From Clostridium magnum DSM 2767 (GTDB lineage: Bacteria > Bacillota > Clostridia > Clostridiales > Clostridiaceae), in assembly GCF_001623875.1 (NCBI RefSeq), contig NZ_LWAE01000001.1, forward strand, positions 558,001-622,000: DNA of 64,000 nucleotides. The letters run 5' to 3'. Positions within the stretch are counted from its first letter, which is position 1; the number at the start of each line of letters is the position of its first letter. This document shows positions 29,544 to 38,764 of this stretch, piece by piece. The position numbers were made by a program, and so were the translations under genes. The notes under the pieces are model-generated. The model ran no database searches and had not been told where the DNA came from. It worked only from the letters and a program-made list of their open reading frames with translations.

Positions 29544-29792
29544 CTATTTTCCTATTACTAATTCTTGAAGTGCTGTTGCAAACTGGTCAGGGCAAGATGT
29601 AGCTTTTCCACCACAGGGAATGCCTTTTAATTTTTTCACAGCTTCATTTACATCCATACCTTCTAAGAGACTAGACAACCCTTGAAGATTTCCATTACAA
29701 CCGCCTTCAAAGCTTACGTTAATTACTTTATTATCTGCTATATCGAAATTTATTGACCTAGAACAAACACCACTAGTTTTATATGTATACAT
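29544..29792 (-). CDS. TSCPD domain protein (TIGR03905 type)
   Basis: An 82-aa protein with Cys in SGVCSRSINF, FEGGCNGNLQGL and IPCGGKATSCPDQFATAL, the TSCPD motif after which the family is named. The domain also occurs in ribonucleotide reductase-related proteins. The standalone clostridial form has no known role; a metal site is likely from the four Cys. ATG 29792 has a GGGGGGAGG RBS; longer forms would include it. Confidence 0.85.
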   Translation of the reverse strand: MYTYKTSGVCSRSINFDIADNKVINVSFEGGCNGNLQGLSSLLEGMDVNEAVKKLKGIPCGGKATSCPDQFATALQELVIGK

Positions 29793-29935
29793 GAGAATAC
29801 CTCCCCCCCTATATAAGTTTTCAGTTGACACAAATATTATATACAATATGTCCATATTACTCAATACGAAAAAACTATATAATTCTTATTACCCATTTTA
29901 GCTAACTTTCATATTATATTTGTAAGGAGGTGATA

Positions 29936-30826
29936 ATGTTGAACTATTTGTATGTGTGTAATACTTCTTCTGATTGTATATCAAAGGTTAACTTAAATAA
30001 CTTTACTGAAGACAAGAAAATTTTTTTAAGCTCAAATAGTATGAATGGAAGAGTTGGACCACATGGTGTGTGTGAGAATAATGACAGGCTTATAATAGCT
30101 AATAATTATAGTGATAGCATATCTATATTAAATATATCGAAGGAAGTAGAGGAGAATAATTACTATATAGGAATACATTGCAACGATGTGGTGGTTTTTG
30201 AGAACAATGCTTATATAATATGTGGTGACATTAATAGCTTAGTAGTTTTTGATCTTATAAGTAAGAAAATTACTGAAGAAATTCCATGCGGAAGCTTACC
30301 ACATAGTATATGTTTGAATAGAGAAAAAAAACTTTTATTAGTGTCCAATATGGAAGACGATAGCATAACATTAATCGACTGTGCTAATCATGAGAATATC
30401 AAAAGAATACGAGTAGGAGCATATCCTACAAAGGCATTATTTACAGTAGATGGACAATATTTTTTGGTATGTGAGAGTAATATAGGATCCGATTGTAAAG
30501 GAAGCATAGCGATAATGTCTTTAAAGAATCACAAGGTTATTAATAGAATAACTGTTGGAAATTCACCAATAGATATGTATTGTGATGAAAATTTTGGATT
30601 TATATCTAACTTTGGTGATGGAACTATAAGCATAATTGACATAAACCGTTATAGAGAGAATAAAAAAATAATTGTTGGAGGTATGCCTAGAGGAATAATA
30701 AAATGTGGTGGAAATATTTATGTAGGGGACAACTATAATAATTTATTAATAAAAGTAAATATACAGGATGAAAATAAGAAATATATACCTATAGGAGGAG
30801 AACCTACAGGTATGATCTTAGTTTGA
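29936..30826 (+). CDS. YVTN/YncE-like beta-propeller protein
   Basis: A protein of about 296 aa built of roughly seven repeats with the pattern YVCNTSSDCISKVNL, IIANNYSDSISILNI, LLVSNMEDDSITLIDC and GFISNFGDGTISIIDI, typical of YVTN beta-propellers. There is no signal peptide, unusual for the secreted YncE group, so it may be cytosolic or spore-associated. The start is ATG 29936, or TTG 29939 which is better spaced from AAGGAGG at 29924-29930. No catalytic residues can be assigned. Confidence 0.85.
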   Translation: MLNYLYVCNTSSDCISKVNLNNFTEDKKIFLSSNSMNGRVGPHGVCENNDRLIIANNYSDSISILNISKEVEENNYYIGIHCNDVVVFENNAYIICGDINSLVVFDLISKKITEEIPCGSLPHSICLNREKKLLLVSNMEDDSITLIDCANHENIKRIRVGAYPTKALFTVDGQYFLVCESNIGSDCKGSIAIMSLKNHKVINRITVGNSPIDMYCDENFGFISNFGDGTISIIDINRYRENKKIIVGGMPRGIIKCGGNIYVGDNYNNLLIKVNIQDENKKYIPIGGEPTGMILV

Positions 30827-30841
30827 ATCAACAGAAGTAGA

Positions 30842-31369
30842 TCACTCCTGTATTAATAATTGAATAATACTGTTGTAAAGATCAGAGGAATTGCTTTTCC
30901 ACTTTTCACATAAACTTCTTGCTTGCTTATTAGAACCTACATTAATTTTGATATCTATAAGAATAGAATCATTTTCTATAGCTTTTAAGTTTACAATAAA
31001 ATTATCTTTATTTTCAATAGTATAATCAGCAGTTACAGTAACTTCCTTTTTTATACTCTCCATTTGATTGTCTAAATAGTTATCTACTATATCGGTTTTA
31101 GTATTAGAAATTCTGTTTCCAAATAAAGATAGAACCTTGATACCTCTATCTGTTATTGTGAATCTATGATTACCTGATTCATCTGTATACTTTATAAAAT
31201 TAGAGGTAACTAGTTCAGTTAAATATTGCTGAAGAGTAAAATAGTTTATAAGATTATTTTCTAAAATAATCTGTGTTAGATGGTTGTTGGAAACAGGAAA
31301 TTTAATTTTGTTAAATATATATAGAATTAATAATTTATTTTCTGCTAATTCTAAAGTATTATCAAACAT
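30842..31369 (-). CDS. DUF4364 family protein
   Basis: This 175-aa cytosolic protein has an N-terminal winged-helix-like half (ENKLLILYIFNKIKFPVSNN ... YLTELVTSNFIKYTDESGNHRFTITDRG) and a C-terminal beta-rich half. The first half is organised like PadR/MarR-type DNA-binding domains, so a transcriptional role is plausible but unproven for DUF4364. RBS GGAGG lies before ATG 31369. It is convergent with the propeller gene. Confidence 0.82.
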   Translation of the reverse strand: MFDNTLELAENKLLILYIFNKIKFPVSNNHLTQIILENNLINYFTLQQYLTELVTSNFIKYTDESGNHRFTITDRGIKVLSLFGNRISNTKTDIVDNYLDNQMESIKKEVTVTADYTIENKDNFIVNLKAIENDSILIDIKINVGSNKQARSLCEKWKSNSSDLYNSIIQLLIQE

Positions 31370-31431
31370 TATTTATCCTCCCCATATGAATAAGTTACTA
31401 ATTTATATTATAACATAAAATATATGAAAAT

Positions 31432-31469
31432 AAATAAAGCACTGAATATGCTGGGTGCTTTATTTTTTT
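31432..31469. terminator. Terminator-like hairpin in a divergent intergenic region
   Basis: AAATAAAGCAC (31432-31442) pairs with GTGCTTTATTT (31455-31465), followed by T to 31469 on the plus strand. It lies between the divergent starts of the DUF4364 and PdaB-like genes, where an ordinary terminator is not expected. It may be a leader attenuator or end a short unannotated transcript. Confidence 0.55.
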
Positions 31470-31598
31470 CACATGTTTTTCCATGGATTGAGGGATATGA
31501 AAATAAAATAAAATCCGTAAAAAATATTTAATTTGTGTAATATTTGTAAAAAATACTATATAAGTTTATAATGGTAACTATATTTTGGAGGGGGAACT

Positions 31599-32351
31599 TT
31601 GAATCTGAGAATATCAAAAAAGATTATAATTATTTTTAGTTTGCTTTTTATTGGAGCGGCATCTTCTGTCTTTATGAATTATAGGAATACAACTACATTT
31701 ATTAAAATTGATAGAAGCTTGCCAATTTATTGCATTGATACAAAAGAAAAGAAAATCGCTTTAAGCTTTGATGTAAGCTGGGGAAAAGATAATACTGAAA
31801 AGATTTTAGAAACCTTAGATAAATATAATGTAAAAGCCACATTTTTTGTTGTTGGTGGATGGATAGATCAATATCCCGATAAATTAAAAGAAATATACAA
31901 AAGAGGTCATGAAATAGGGAATCATTCTAACATGCATCCAGATATGACCAAGCTATCAAGAGAAAAAATTATTCAAGATATAGATATTGCTGATGCTAAA
32001 ATAATGCAGGTAACAGGTGAACCTACAAAGCTTTTCAGATGCCCTTCAGGTTCATATAATGATACAGTAATAGAAATAGTAAAGGAAACAGGACATTATT
32101 GTGTGCAATGGGATGTAGATAGCGTAGATTGGAGAGAAGAAGGTTCTGATTTAGAATATAATAGGGTTATTAAGAATACGAAATCAGGATCTATTTTGCT
32201 ATTCCATAATAATGCCAAATATACACCAGATAATCTACCTAGAATTATAGAAAAGCTTCAAAGTGAAGGATATAAATTTGTAAAAGTAGGAGATTTAATT
32301 TACAAAGACAACTATAAAATAGATTATTCTGGTAAGCAAATTGCTAATTGA
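31599..32351 (+). CDS. Polysaccharide deacetylase, PdaB-like (sporulation)
   Basis: A 250-aa protein with a short cytosolic N-terminus and signal-anchor (IIIIFSLLFIGAASSVFM), then a CE4 domain: SFDVSWG in place of TFDDGP, HSNMHPD metal site, RCPSGSYN and LLFHNN. The substitution of Asp-Asp by Asp-Val and the overall spacing match PdaB, needed for late spore stability in Bacillus. TTG 31599 with GGAGGGGG is the start. Activity on peptidoglycan is inferred from the family. Confidence 0.87.
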   Translation: MNLRISKKIIIIFSLLFIGAASSVFMNYRNTTTFIKIDRSLPIYCIDTKEKKIALSFDVSWGKDNTEKILETLDKYNVKATFFVVGGWIDQYPDKLKEIYKRGHEIGNHSNMHPDMTKLSREKIIQDIDIADAKIMQVTGEPTKLFRCPSGSYNDTVIEIVKETGHYCVQWDVDSVDWREEGSDLEYNRVIKNTKSGSILLFHNNAKYTPDNLPRIIEKLQSEGYKFVKVGDLIYKDNYKIDYSGKQIAN

Positions 32352-32403
32352 ATTAATATTTTAAATATTTGAGCTAATTATAGTCTTTGACATATAACAA
32401 TTA

Positions 32404-32433
32404 TTGAAAGATAGATCAAATCTGTATTATAAT
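32404..32433 (+). promoter_or_regulatory. Promoter of gene 32554-33063
   Basis: TTGAAA (32404-32409), 18-nt spacer, TATAAT (32428-32433). The leader of about 110 nt contains a second AAGGAGGAG without a following ORF, and a stem TAAAAATAATT / AATTATTTTTA (32510-32520 and 32528-32538) directly before the real RBS. Confidence 0.6.
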
Positions 32434-32553
32434 GGAAAAGAGGAGTGGCTTTAAGGAGGAGATTCATTTTAGGATAGCCAATGATGTGGTATAAAAAACT
32501 ATAGCCTGCTAAAAATAATTTTAAATCAATTATTTTTATCAGGAGGTAAAGAA

Positions 32554-33063
32554 ATGAAGAAAATAGCTATTATTGGTGATAGTAAAACATTTCATTCTTA
32601 TTTACTGAAGATTTTTAAGTTAACAGGTGTTGAAGCTGAGTTTTTCACAAAATATGCTGTGAAAAATGAAAAACAGTATGATTATGTAATATTTGAATCC
32701 ACGAGCAATATTAAAGATATATTGATAAATGGTAGTTACTGTTTAATTAATATGGATTTAATAAATTTTAAAAATAATAATAATATAAATATTTACGGGA
32801 ATTTAATAACTTATGGATTAGGAGGTAAAAATACAGTTACAGTTTCAAGCATGGAGGATAATAACAGTTTTGTTTACTGTTTACAAAGAGATGTTAATCA
32901 TAATGCACTAGGAATAATTGAACCAGAAGAAATACCTGTAAATATGACTTTTGGTAATGATCAAGAATTATATGCAGCAATGGTAGGAATTACAATAAGC
33001 CTAATTGAAGGAAAAGATATAAGTTTTTTAAGTAAAGGAAAAAAGCTTACGGTATTAAGTTAA
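32554..33063 (+). CDS. Uncharacterised 169-aa protein, possibly Mur-ligase-related
   Basis: I do not firmly recognise this gene. The N-terminus MKKIAIIGDSKTFHSYLLKI looks like a Rossmann-type start. The middle has an Asn-rich stretch, and ITYGLGGKNTVTVSSMEDNN resembles the beta-strand region of Mur-ligase middle domains without the P-loop. It could be a catalytically dead relative. RBS AGGAGG precedes ATG 32554. The SSB-like gene follows by about 90 nt, so they may be co-transcribed. Confidence 0.65.
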   Translation: MKKIAIIGDSKTFHSYLLKIFKLTGVEAEFFTKYAVKNEKQYDYVIFESTSNIKDILINGSYCLINMDLINFKNNNNINIYGNLITYGLGGKNTVTVSSMEDNNSFVYCLQRDVNHNALGIIEPEEIPVNMTFGNDQELYAAMVGITISLIEGKDISFLSKGKKLTVLS

Positions 33064-33156
33064 ATATAAGGATTTAAATTTTAATAAGTATATTTTTCGG
33101 ATTTTTTGAATAATTATATGTTGATAGATAATATAAAACTAAGGGAAAGAGGGGTT

Positions 33157-33879
33157 ATGATGGATAATTTAATGTTAAATAACAAGATTTACCTAGAAGG
33201 AGAAGTTGTTTCAGAGCTAGAGTTTAGCCATGAAATGTATGGGGAAGGATTTTATAATTTTTATATTGAGGTTCCAAGATTAAGTGATGCAAAGGATGAT
33301 TTATTTGTCACTGTATCAGAAAGACTTATAGGAGGCATGGATATTAAAATTGGCTCTCCGCTTATAGTAGAGGGCCAATTGAGGTCTTATAATAAATTTG
33401 TGGATGGAGCCAATAGGTTAATATTAACGGTATTTGCCAGAAATATAACTGTTTGTGAGGAGAAAAGTAAAAACCCAAATCAGATATTCCTAGATGGATT
33501 TATATGTAAGGAACCGGTATATAGGACAACTCCCTTTGGAAGAGAAATTTCAGACATGCTTCTAGCAGTTAATAGGTCTTATAACAAATCAGACTACATA
33601 CCAACGATTGCTTGGGGAAGGAATTCAAGATTCTGTAGAAGCTTGGTAGTTGGTGATAATATAAGGGTCTGGGGAAGGTTGCAAAGTAGGGAATACCAAA
33701 AGAAGATTTCTGAAACAGAAGTAATTAAAAAGATAGCATATGAAGTTTCTATATCAAAAATGGAAAAGGCAAGTAAAGATGAAGAGGGAAAAGCTGCAGA
33801 TGAAGACTATATAAATAACAGTGAAAATTATATATCACAAAAAGAAGAAAACGATGGTAACCTATCAGAGGCTTTATAA
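33157..33879 (+). CDS. SSB-like protein with two OB-fold domains
   Basis: A 240-aa protein. Two successive OB-folds: residues ~8-105 (IYLEGEVVSELEFSHEMYGE ... SPLIVEGQLRSYN) and ~112-210 (FLDGFICKEPVYRTTPFGRE ... GDNIRVWGRLQSREYQKK). The second closely matches single-stranded DNA-binding protein motifs. The tail is acidic (KEENDGNLSEAL), which in SSBs recruits partners. Tandem ATGs at 33157/33160 follow GAGGGG. Probably ssDNA binding; whether in replication or a specialised process is unknown. Confidence 0.8.
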   Translation: MMDNLMLNNKIYLEGEVVSELEFSHEMYGEGFYNFYIEVPRLSDAKDDLFVTVSERLIGGMDIKIGSPLIVEGQLRSYNKFVDGANRLILTVFARNITVCEEKSKNPNQIFLDGFICKEPVYRTTPFGREISDMLLAVNRSYNKSDYIPTIAWGRNSRFCRSLVVGDNIRVWGRLQSREYQKKISETEVIKKIAYEVSISKMEKASKDEEGKAADEDYINNSENYISQKEENDGNLSEAL

Positions 33880-33905
33880 GGTGTAAAGATATTTTAAGTA
33901 ATTAT

Positions 33906-33943
33906 AAAAGCAGTGAATAGTAAAAAATTACCTCACTGCTTTT
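33906..33943. terminator. Bidirectional terminator
   Basis: AAAAGCAGTGA (33906-33916) and TCACTGCTTTT (33933-33943) form an 11-bp stem between the convergent SSB-like and dapH genes. A/T ends serve both directions. Confidence 0.8.
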
Positions 33944-33959
33944 AATTATAATATGTATT

Positions 33960-34670
33960 CTATTTTCTTAAATCGTCAAGTATTTGAGTTTTGTCCTTTG
34001 TTTTATCATCTACGTTTTTTATGATTTTAGCAGGTACACCAGCTACAACAACTCCTGCTGGTACATCTTCAGTAACTACAGAACCTGCTGCAACTACAGA
34101 ACCTTTGCCTATTTTAACGCCTTCAAGGATAACAGCATTTGCTCCTATTAAAACGTCATCTTCTATTATACAAGGTGACTTACTAGGTGGTTCTAAAACT
34201 CCAGCAACAACGGCTCCAGCACCAAGATGAACTCTTTTACCAAGAGTACCTCTTGCCCCTACAACAGCATTCATGTCCACCATAGTGCCTTCTCCAATTT
34301 CAGCACCTATATTTACAACGGCACCCATCATTATAACAGCATTTTTCTCTATTTTAACTTTATCTCTTATAATTGCACCTGGTTCGATTCTTGCCTGAAT
34401 GTTTCTTAAATCAACAAGAGGAATTGCCGAATTTCTTCTATCGTATTCAACTCTAAATTGATCAATTTTATCTTTATTAGATTCTAGAAAACTTGATACT
34501 TCGTCAGACTCACCAAAAAGTACATAGAAGTTAGATCCATTATAACTTTCAATATTTCCTAATTCACAGTTTGAGATGTCACCCTTAAGGTACACCTTAA
34601 CAGGAGTTGATTTCTTAGCTTCTTTTATGTATCTTGCAATTTCATACGGATCAGTTAAATTATAGTTCAT
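33960..34670 (-). CDS. dapH: Tetrahydrodipicolinate N-acetyltransferase
   Basis: This 236-aa protein has an N-terminal helical domain ([22 protein letters not shown]) and a left-handed beta-helix of hexapeptide repeats ([40 protein letters not shown]). It matches DapH/DapD-type tetrahydropyridine-2,6-dicarboxylate N-acetyltransferases of Firmicutes, catalysing a step to diaminopimelate and lysine. In spore formers the pathway also feeds dipicolinate. AGGAGG precedes ATG 34670. The gene is also called dapD in some annotations. Confidence 0.92.
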   Translation of the reverse strand: MNYNLTDPYEIARYIKEAKKSTPVKVYLKGDISNCELGNIESYNGSNFYVLFGESDEVSSFLESNKDKIDQFRVEYDRRNSAIPLVDLRNIQARIEPGAIIRDKVKIEKNAVIMMGAVVNIGAEIGEGTMVDMNAVVGARGTLGKRVHLGAGAVVAGVLEPPSKSPCIIEDDVLIGANAVILEGVKIGKGSVVAAGSVVTEDVPAGVVVAGVPAKIIKNVDDKTKDKTQILDDLRK

Positions 34671-34819
34671 ATATTGAACCTCCTAAGTTAAGTATTTAAA
34701 TCAATAATAACATTATAATAAATATGTTTCATGAATTAAAGGGGTAAAGTGAATTTTTTAGTAACAAAATGATGAATAGAGAAATATTCTAATAGTAGAG
34801 TGCTTTAGGAGGTAGTTAA

Positions 34820-35803
34820 ATGGACTATGAAATAAAGGATTGTATTGATGCTGGTAGTGCTTACTGTCCTTGTCATTTAGCAGAGACTGGAGATTGTATA
34901 GTATGTTCTCAACTATCAGGGAAAACTTTTTGCGATTGTGTAAATTGGAAAGGTGTTTGCATGTACCAAGAATATATATTGAACAACAAAAAAGCCAAAG
35001 AAGGAAGAGATAGTTGCTTATGCACTATAATTAAAAAAGAAGTATGCGAAGATAAACTATGTATTTTCACAATAAGTGCTTCTCGAAGCTTGGTACATGA
35101 ACTTATATATCCAGGCAGTTTTATATTTGTAAGAAACCCTGAAACTTCAATTTATTATGATACACCAATTTCTATCATGGAAGCAGATACAAAAGATAAC
35201 ACTTTAAAGATAGCAATAGAGATAAGAGGAACAAAGACAAAATCTATATGTAAGCTAAAAGAGTATGAAAAGTTACTTATAAGAGGTCCGTTTTGGAATG
35301 GAGTTCTGGGTTTGAAAAATATTTACAAAGCAAAGGAAGGAGTTTCTATTGTTATAGCAAGAGGGATAGGAACTGCACCTGGAGCACCAGTACTAAAAAA
35401 ACTATATGCTAATGGAAATAGAATTATTTCTATAGTGGATAAAACTCCTTTTACAAATATTTTTGGAAAAGAACATTATGAAATGTGTAACTCTGAAATT
35501 CTACAATGTAAGATGCTGCAAAATGGAGAACTTAGCAGTGAGTTTAAAACAATATTACAACAAATCTTGAAAGTAGAAAATGTTAACCTAATTCATTGTG
35601 ATGGTCCTGACATACTAATTTATAAGCTATTAGATCTTATAGGAGATTCAATAAACTTCTCATGTTGCAACAATTCCAAGATGTGTTGTGGGGAAGGAGT
35701 ATGCGGCACTTGCAGCACTAGATATAAGAATCGTGTAGTTAAAAGGCTGTGTAAAGTTCAAATTGATCCTAAGCATGTATTTAAGGAAAGAAGGCTTATA
35801 TAG
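34820..35803 (+). CDS. Cys-rich PyrK-like FAD/NAD-binding flavoprotein
   Basis: This 327-aa protein has an unusual Cys-rich N-terminus (YCPCHLAETGDCIVCSQLSG, FCDCVNWKGVCMYQE) with spacing suited to Fe-S or zinc sites. A ferredoxin-reductase-like FAD/NAD module follows (PGSFIFVRNPE, ARGIGTAPGAPVLKKLYANG). The C-terminal CCNNSKMCCGEGVCGTCSTR resembles the [2Fe-2S] site of PyrK-type subunits. It should move electrons between NAD(P)H, flavin and Fe-S clusters. RBS AGGAGG is present. The FAD oxidoreductase 60 nt downstream is the likely partner. Confidence 0.85.
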   Translation: MDYEIKDCIDAGSAYCPCHLAETGDCIVCSQLSGKTFCDCVNWKGVCMYQEYILNNKKAKEGRDSCLCTIIKKEVCEDKLCIFTISASRSLVHELIYPGSFIFVRNPETSIYYDTPISIMEADTKDNTLKIAIEIRGTKTKSICKLKEYEKLLIRGPFWNGVLGLKNIYKAKEGVSIVIARGIGTAPGAPVLKKLYANGNRIISIVDKTPFTNIFGKEHYEMCNSEILQCKMLQNGELSSEFKTILQQILKVENVNLIHCDGPDILIYKLLDLIGDSINFSCCNNSKMCCGEGVCGTCSTRYKNRVVKRLCKVQIDPKHVFKERRLI

Positions 35804-35863
35804 TTAAAAGTTATGTAGATGGGAGCTTTCAAAATCAATAGCTAAATTTAAGGAGGATATTTG

Positions 35864-36769
35864 ATGAAGGTAATAGTAATTGGTGGTGGATGGGCCGGAT
35901 GTGCTGCGGCAATAGCTGCTAAAAAGGCTGGAGCTCAAGTAGTACTTTATGAAAAAACTGATATGCTTTTAGGTCTCGGAAATGTTGGAGGAATAATGAG
36001 GAATAATGGGAGATATACTGCAGCAGAAGAACTTATTGCACTTGGAGCAGGAGATTTAATAAATATTACAGACAGCAATACTAGGCACAAGAATATAGAC
36101 TTTCCAGGACATAAACATGCTTGGCTTTATGATGTAAACAAGATTGAACCTGCAGTTAGAAGATATTTAAAAAACATGGGAATTGAATTAAATATGATTT
36201 CAAGAGTAGTGGATATACAAAAAGAAGGGGATAAAATAAAAGGTTTATATCTAGCTGATGGAAGTTATGAAGAGGGAGATGTATTTATCGAGGCTACAGG
36301 ATCTACAGGCCCTATGGGAAACTGTTTAAGATATGGTAATGGCTGTTCTATGTGCGTATTAAGATGTCCAGCCTTTGGACCTAGAGTTAGTATAAGTATG
36401 AGGGCAGGTGTTGACGACCTTCAAGGCGAAAGAGAAGACGACATATTTGGGGCATTTAGCGGCTCATGCAAACTCTGCAAGGAAAGTTTAGATGAAGATA
36501 TAGTGAAAGAGCTAAATGAGAAGGGCAGTGCTGTTATAAAAGTTCCTGAAGAAGATGTAAATATGGATAAATTAAAAGCAAAAGTATGTCAGCAGTATGC
36601 TTTAAAAGAATTTGCTGAAAATATAGTTTTGCTTGATACCGGACATGCTAGAAGAACTAAACTGCAACATTTGTTGTTGCAGTTCATCATCTGGCAACTC
36701 AACTTCCTCAGAGTCTTCATCATCAGTTCCTATAAATTTAATTTTAATCTTTCCTTTACCATTGCCTGA
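35864..36769 (+). pseudogene. FAD-dependent oxidoreductase, disrupted by prophage insertion
   Basis: The genuine N-terminal part shows the dinucleotide-binding motif VIVIGGGWAGCAAAIAAKKAG, an FAD-domain core and Cys residues (NGCSMCVLRCPAFGP, SGSCKLCKES) suggesting Fe-S or thiol chemistry. Host-like sequence continues to about LLDTGHARRT (near 36655). Beyond this the frame runs into phage DNA antisense to the integrase and stops at 36769, so the C-terminal part is missing here and should lie beyond the right end of the prophage. ATG 35864 follows AAGGAGG. Excision would restore the gene. Confidence 0.85.
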
Positions 36770-38347
36770 ACCATACCAATAAATACAGTCTATTAAAACA
36801 TCAATTATTTCTTTTTGCTCATCTTGTGTAAGAGTATCAATTATCTCACACTTATTAATAATTGATTCGATCAATTTCAGATTTATATTTTTAACCTTTT
36901 CATGCTTTGCTAAATCTTGAAAATTTTCAATTTTAATTTCTATATCAGCACATTCCTTTTTCAAAGTTTTTATTTTGTCTAGAATTATATCCTCTATACC
37001 TTCGCTTTTAGATAACGTTGTAACCAAAGTGTCAATTTGTTTTCTTTTTTCATTTAAAGATTTCTCTAAAGAAACTTTTTCAATAGAAGTCTTATTTGTT
37101 TTTAAGGTAGATGTGTATGCGTCTTTTAGTTTGTCGATAAAATCTCGTTTTGATGTAGCCAATAGCTTTAGACTCTGGATAACTAGATCTTCTACATATT
37201 TAGCCTTTGCGTTGCCATTGCTGCATAATTTTTTATGAGATTTTCTTTTTAATGAACATGAATAATAAAATATTTTTTCACCAGTATTTTTAGAAATTCT
37301 ACCATGTTGAACAAGCATATGTTCTTTGCAGTTGCCACATTTTAATTTACCCACCAATAAGGCGTTATGTGTCTTTCCAAGGCGCGGAAATGTATCTCTA
37401 TTCTTATCGAATTGTCTTTGTACCTGTAACCACAAATCGGCATCCAAGGCCCCTTTTATATTACTTACAGCTGCAAACCTTTCAGTTTTAGGTTTTAAGG
37501 ATTTGGTGTATTTACCATTCTTAATATTTTGCTCCGTCTTATTATAGGTTAAAAGAGAATGTAAGTTATCAGGCTTGCCATAAATATTCCAATTATTTTC
37601 TTGTAAATAATCAGTTACCTCTAGGGTGGCTTTTACATAAACAGGATTTTGAAGTATTAATTTTAAACTGGATTTCTCAAACATTATGCCATTTCTGGAC
37701 TTTAATTGGTTTTTTGTTATATATATTTCTAACTTGTGTAAACTACCTAATTCTAAATATTTTTTATATAAAAATTCTACAAAGTCCATTTCTGTCTTAT
37801 TAATTTCTAATATTGGATACTCCCTTTGTAAACCATCAGGATCATTATATTTTACCCTTTTTGAGATAAAGCCTAAAGGTATTTTACCACCAGTCCATTT
37901 GCCGTTTTTCGCAAGTTCAAGCATATTATCTTTAACACGCTCTGCTATTGTTTCTCTTTCTAATTGAGCAAAAACGCTTGCTATATAAATCATTGCGCGT
38001 CCCATTGGTGAGGTAGTGTCAAATTCTTCTTTTATGCTTATAAAATCACAATCATTCTCTTGTAGTATAGCCAGTGTAGAGGAAAAATCAGCAACAGTCC
38101 TTGAAATTCTATCAAGTCTATAACATACTAAAGCACTTATTTTTTTAGATTTTATATCTCTAATTAATTTTTTAAATTGAGGTCGCTCTATTGTGGCACC
38201 ACCAAAACCCTCATCTTCATATATTAAAAATTCAACATTACCTATTTTTTTTAGTATATATTCTTTACACATCTCAATTTGATTTTCGATAGAATCACCC
38301 TTACCAGTGAATTTAGATTTTCTACTATATATTGCTATAGTTTTCAT
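36602..38347 (-). CDS. Large serine integrase (site-specific recombinase)
   Basis: A 581-aa protein. Resolvase domain ~1-150 with catalytic Ser8 in AIYSRKS and the Arg motif YRLDRISRTV. Then the recombinase domain, a zinc ribbon (CGNCKEHMLVQHGR ... YYSCSLKR) and a coiled-coil segment (EKSLNEKRKQIDTLVTTLSK) that controls directionality. The last 20 or so residues (SSSSMSGIKQNYIFSKFF) are encoded by host DNA across attL, so the integrated C-terminus differs from the free phage version. RBS lies before ATG 38347, 4 nt from the repressor gene stop. Confidence 0.95.
   Translation of the reverse strand: MKTIAIYSRKSKFTGKGDSIENQIEMCKEYILKKIGNVEFLIYEDEGFGGATIERPQFKKLIRDIKSKKISALVCYRLDRISRTVADFSSTLAILQENDCDFISIKEEFDTTSPMGRAMIYIASVFAQLERETIAERVKDNMLELAKNGKWTGGKIPLGFISKRVKYNDPDGLQREYPILEINKTEMDFVEFLYKKYLELGSLHKLEIYITKNQLKSRNGIMFEKSSLKLILQNPVYVKATLEVTDYLQENNWNIYGKPDNLHSLLTYNKTEQNIKNGKYTKSLKPKTERFAAVSNIKGALDADLWLQVQRQFDKNRDTFPRLGKTHNALLVGKLKCGNCKEHMLVQHGRISKNTGEKIFYYSCSLKRKSHKKLCSNGNAKAKYVEDLVIQSLKLLATSKRDFIDKLKDAYTSTLKTNKTSIEKVSLEKSLNEKRKQIDTLVTTLSKSEGIEDIILDKIKTLKKECADIEIKIENFQDLAKHEKVKNINLKLIESIINKCEIIDTLTQDEQKEIIDVLIDCIYWYGSGNGKGKIKIKFIGTDDEDSEEVELPDDELQQQMLQFSSSSMSGIKQNYIFSKFF
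36640..36680. other. Left prophage attachment junction (attL), approximate
   Basis: Host-gene coding potential on the plus strand fades here while the integrase coding potential on the minus strand becomes continuous to the right. Exact core bases cannot be set without attR or an uninfected relative. Large serine integrases usually use a short core. Confidence 0.6.
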
Positions 38348-38351
38348 TTAA

Positions 38352-38726
38352 CTATTTATTCCTCCTTCTTCTTCTTATGTTATTTATAGCCACTGCAAAC
38401 AAATCTTTTAATTCTTCTTTTTCATCAGAATTTATTAAGACACCATCTAATTCTAATTCATCTGATTGAAAAACTGCATCTAATGTTTCTTCTAAATCAA
38501 TAACGGTATATTCAACTACATCAATTCCTAGCAACTCATTTGTGGTTACATCTAGAGCTTTAGCTACTTTTTCAAGATTTGAAGAATTTAAATTTTGGCT
38601 TTTACCATTCTCTATATCATGAAGTGTTGCATAGCCAACTCCACTTTCTTGCTTCAATTTGTTTAATGTCCAGCCTTTTTGATCTCTAACTTTTTTTATA
38701 TTTTGACCTAACTCTGATATGTTCAT
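38352..38726 (-). CDS. XRE-family phage repressor
   Basis: A 124-aa protein whose N-terminal residues 7-62 form a helix-turn-helix (IKKVRDQKGWTLNKLKQESG, YATLHDIENGKSQNLNSSNL). The C-terminal half is acidic and lacks a LexA-type Ser-Lys peptidase, so RecA-triggered self-cleavage is not expected. Operon with the integrase and divergent from a Cro-like gene across a region with repeated 16-bp operators. Probably maintains lysogeny. Confidence 0.85.
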   Translation of the reverse strand: MNISELGQNIKKVRDQKGWTLNKLKQESGVGYATLHDIENGKSQNLNSSNLEKVAKALDVTTNELLGIDVVEYTVIDLEETLDAVFQSDELELDGVLINSDEKEELKDLFAVAINNIRRRRRNK

Positions 38727-38764
38727 TTTTTCACCTCAATACAAATATTTAACTATTTATATTA

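Noticed and set aside
33991..34409. Thr/Pro-rich and Ser/Tyr-rich ORFs on the plus strand over dapH
   Set aside because: They are antisense shadows of the dapH beta-helix codons without RBS or family similarity.
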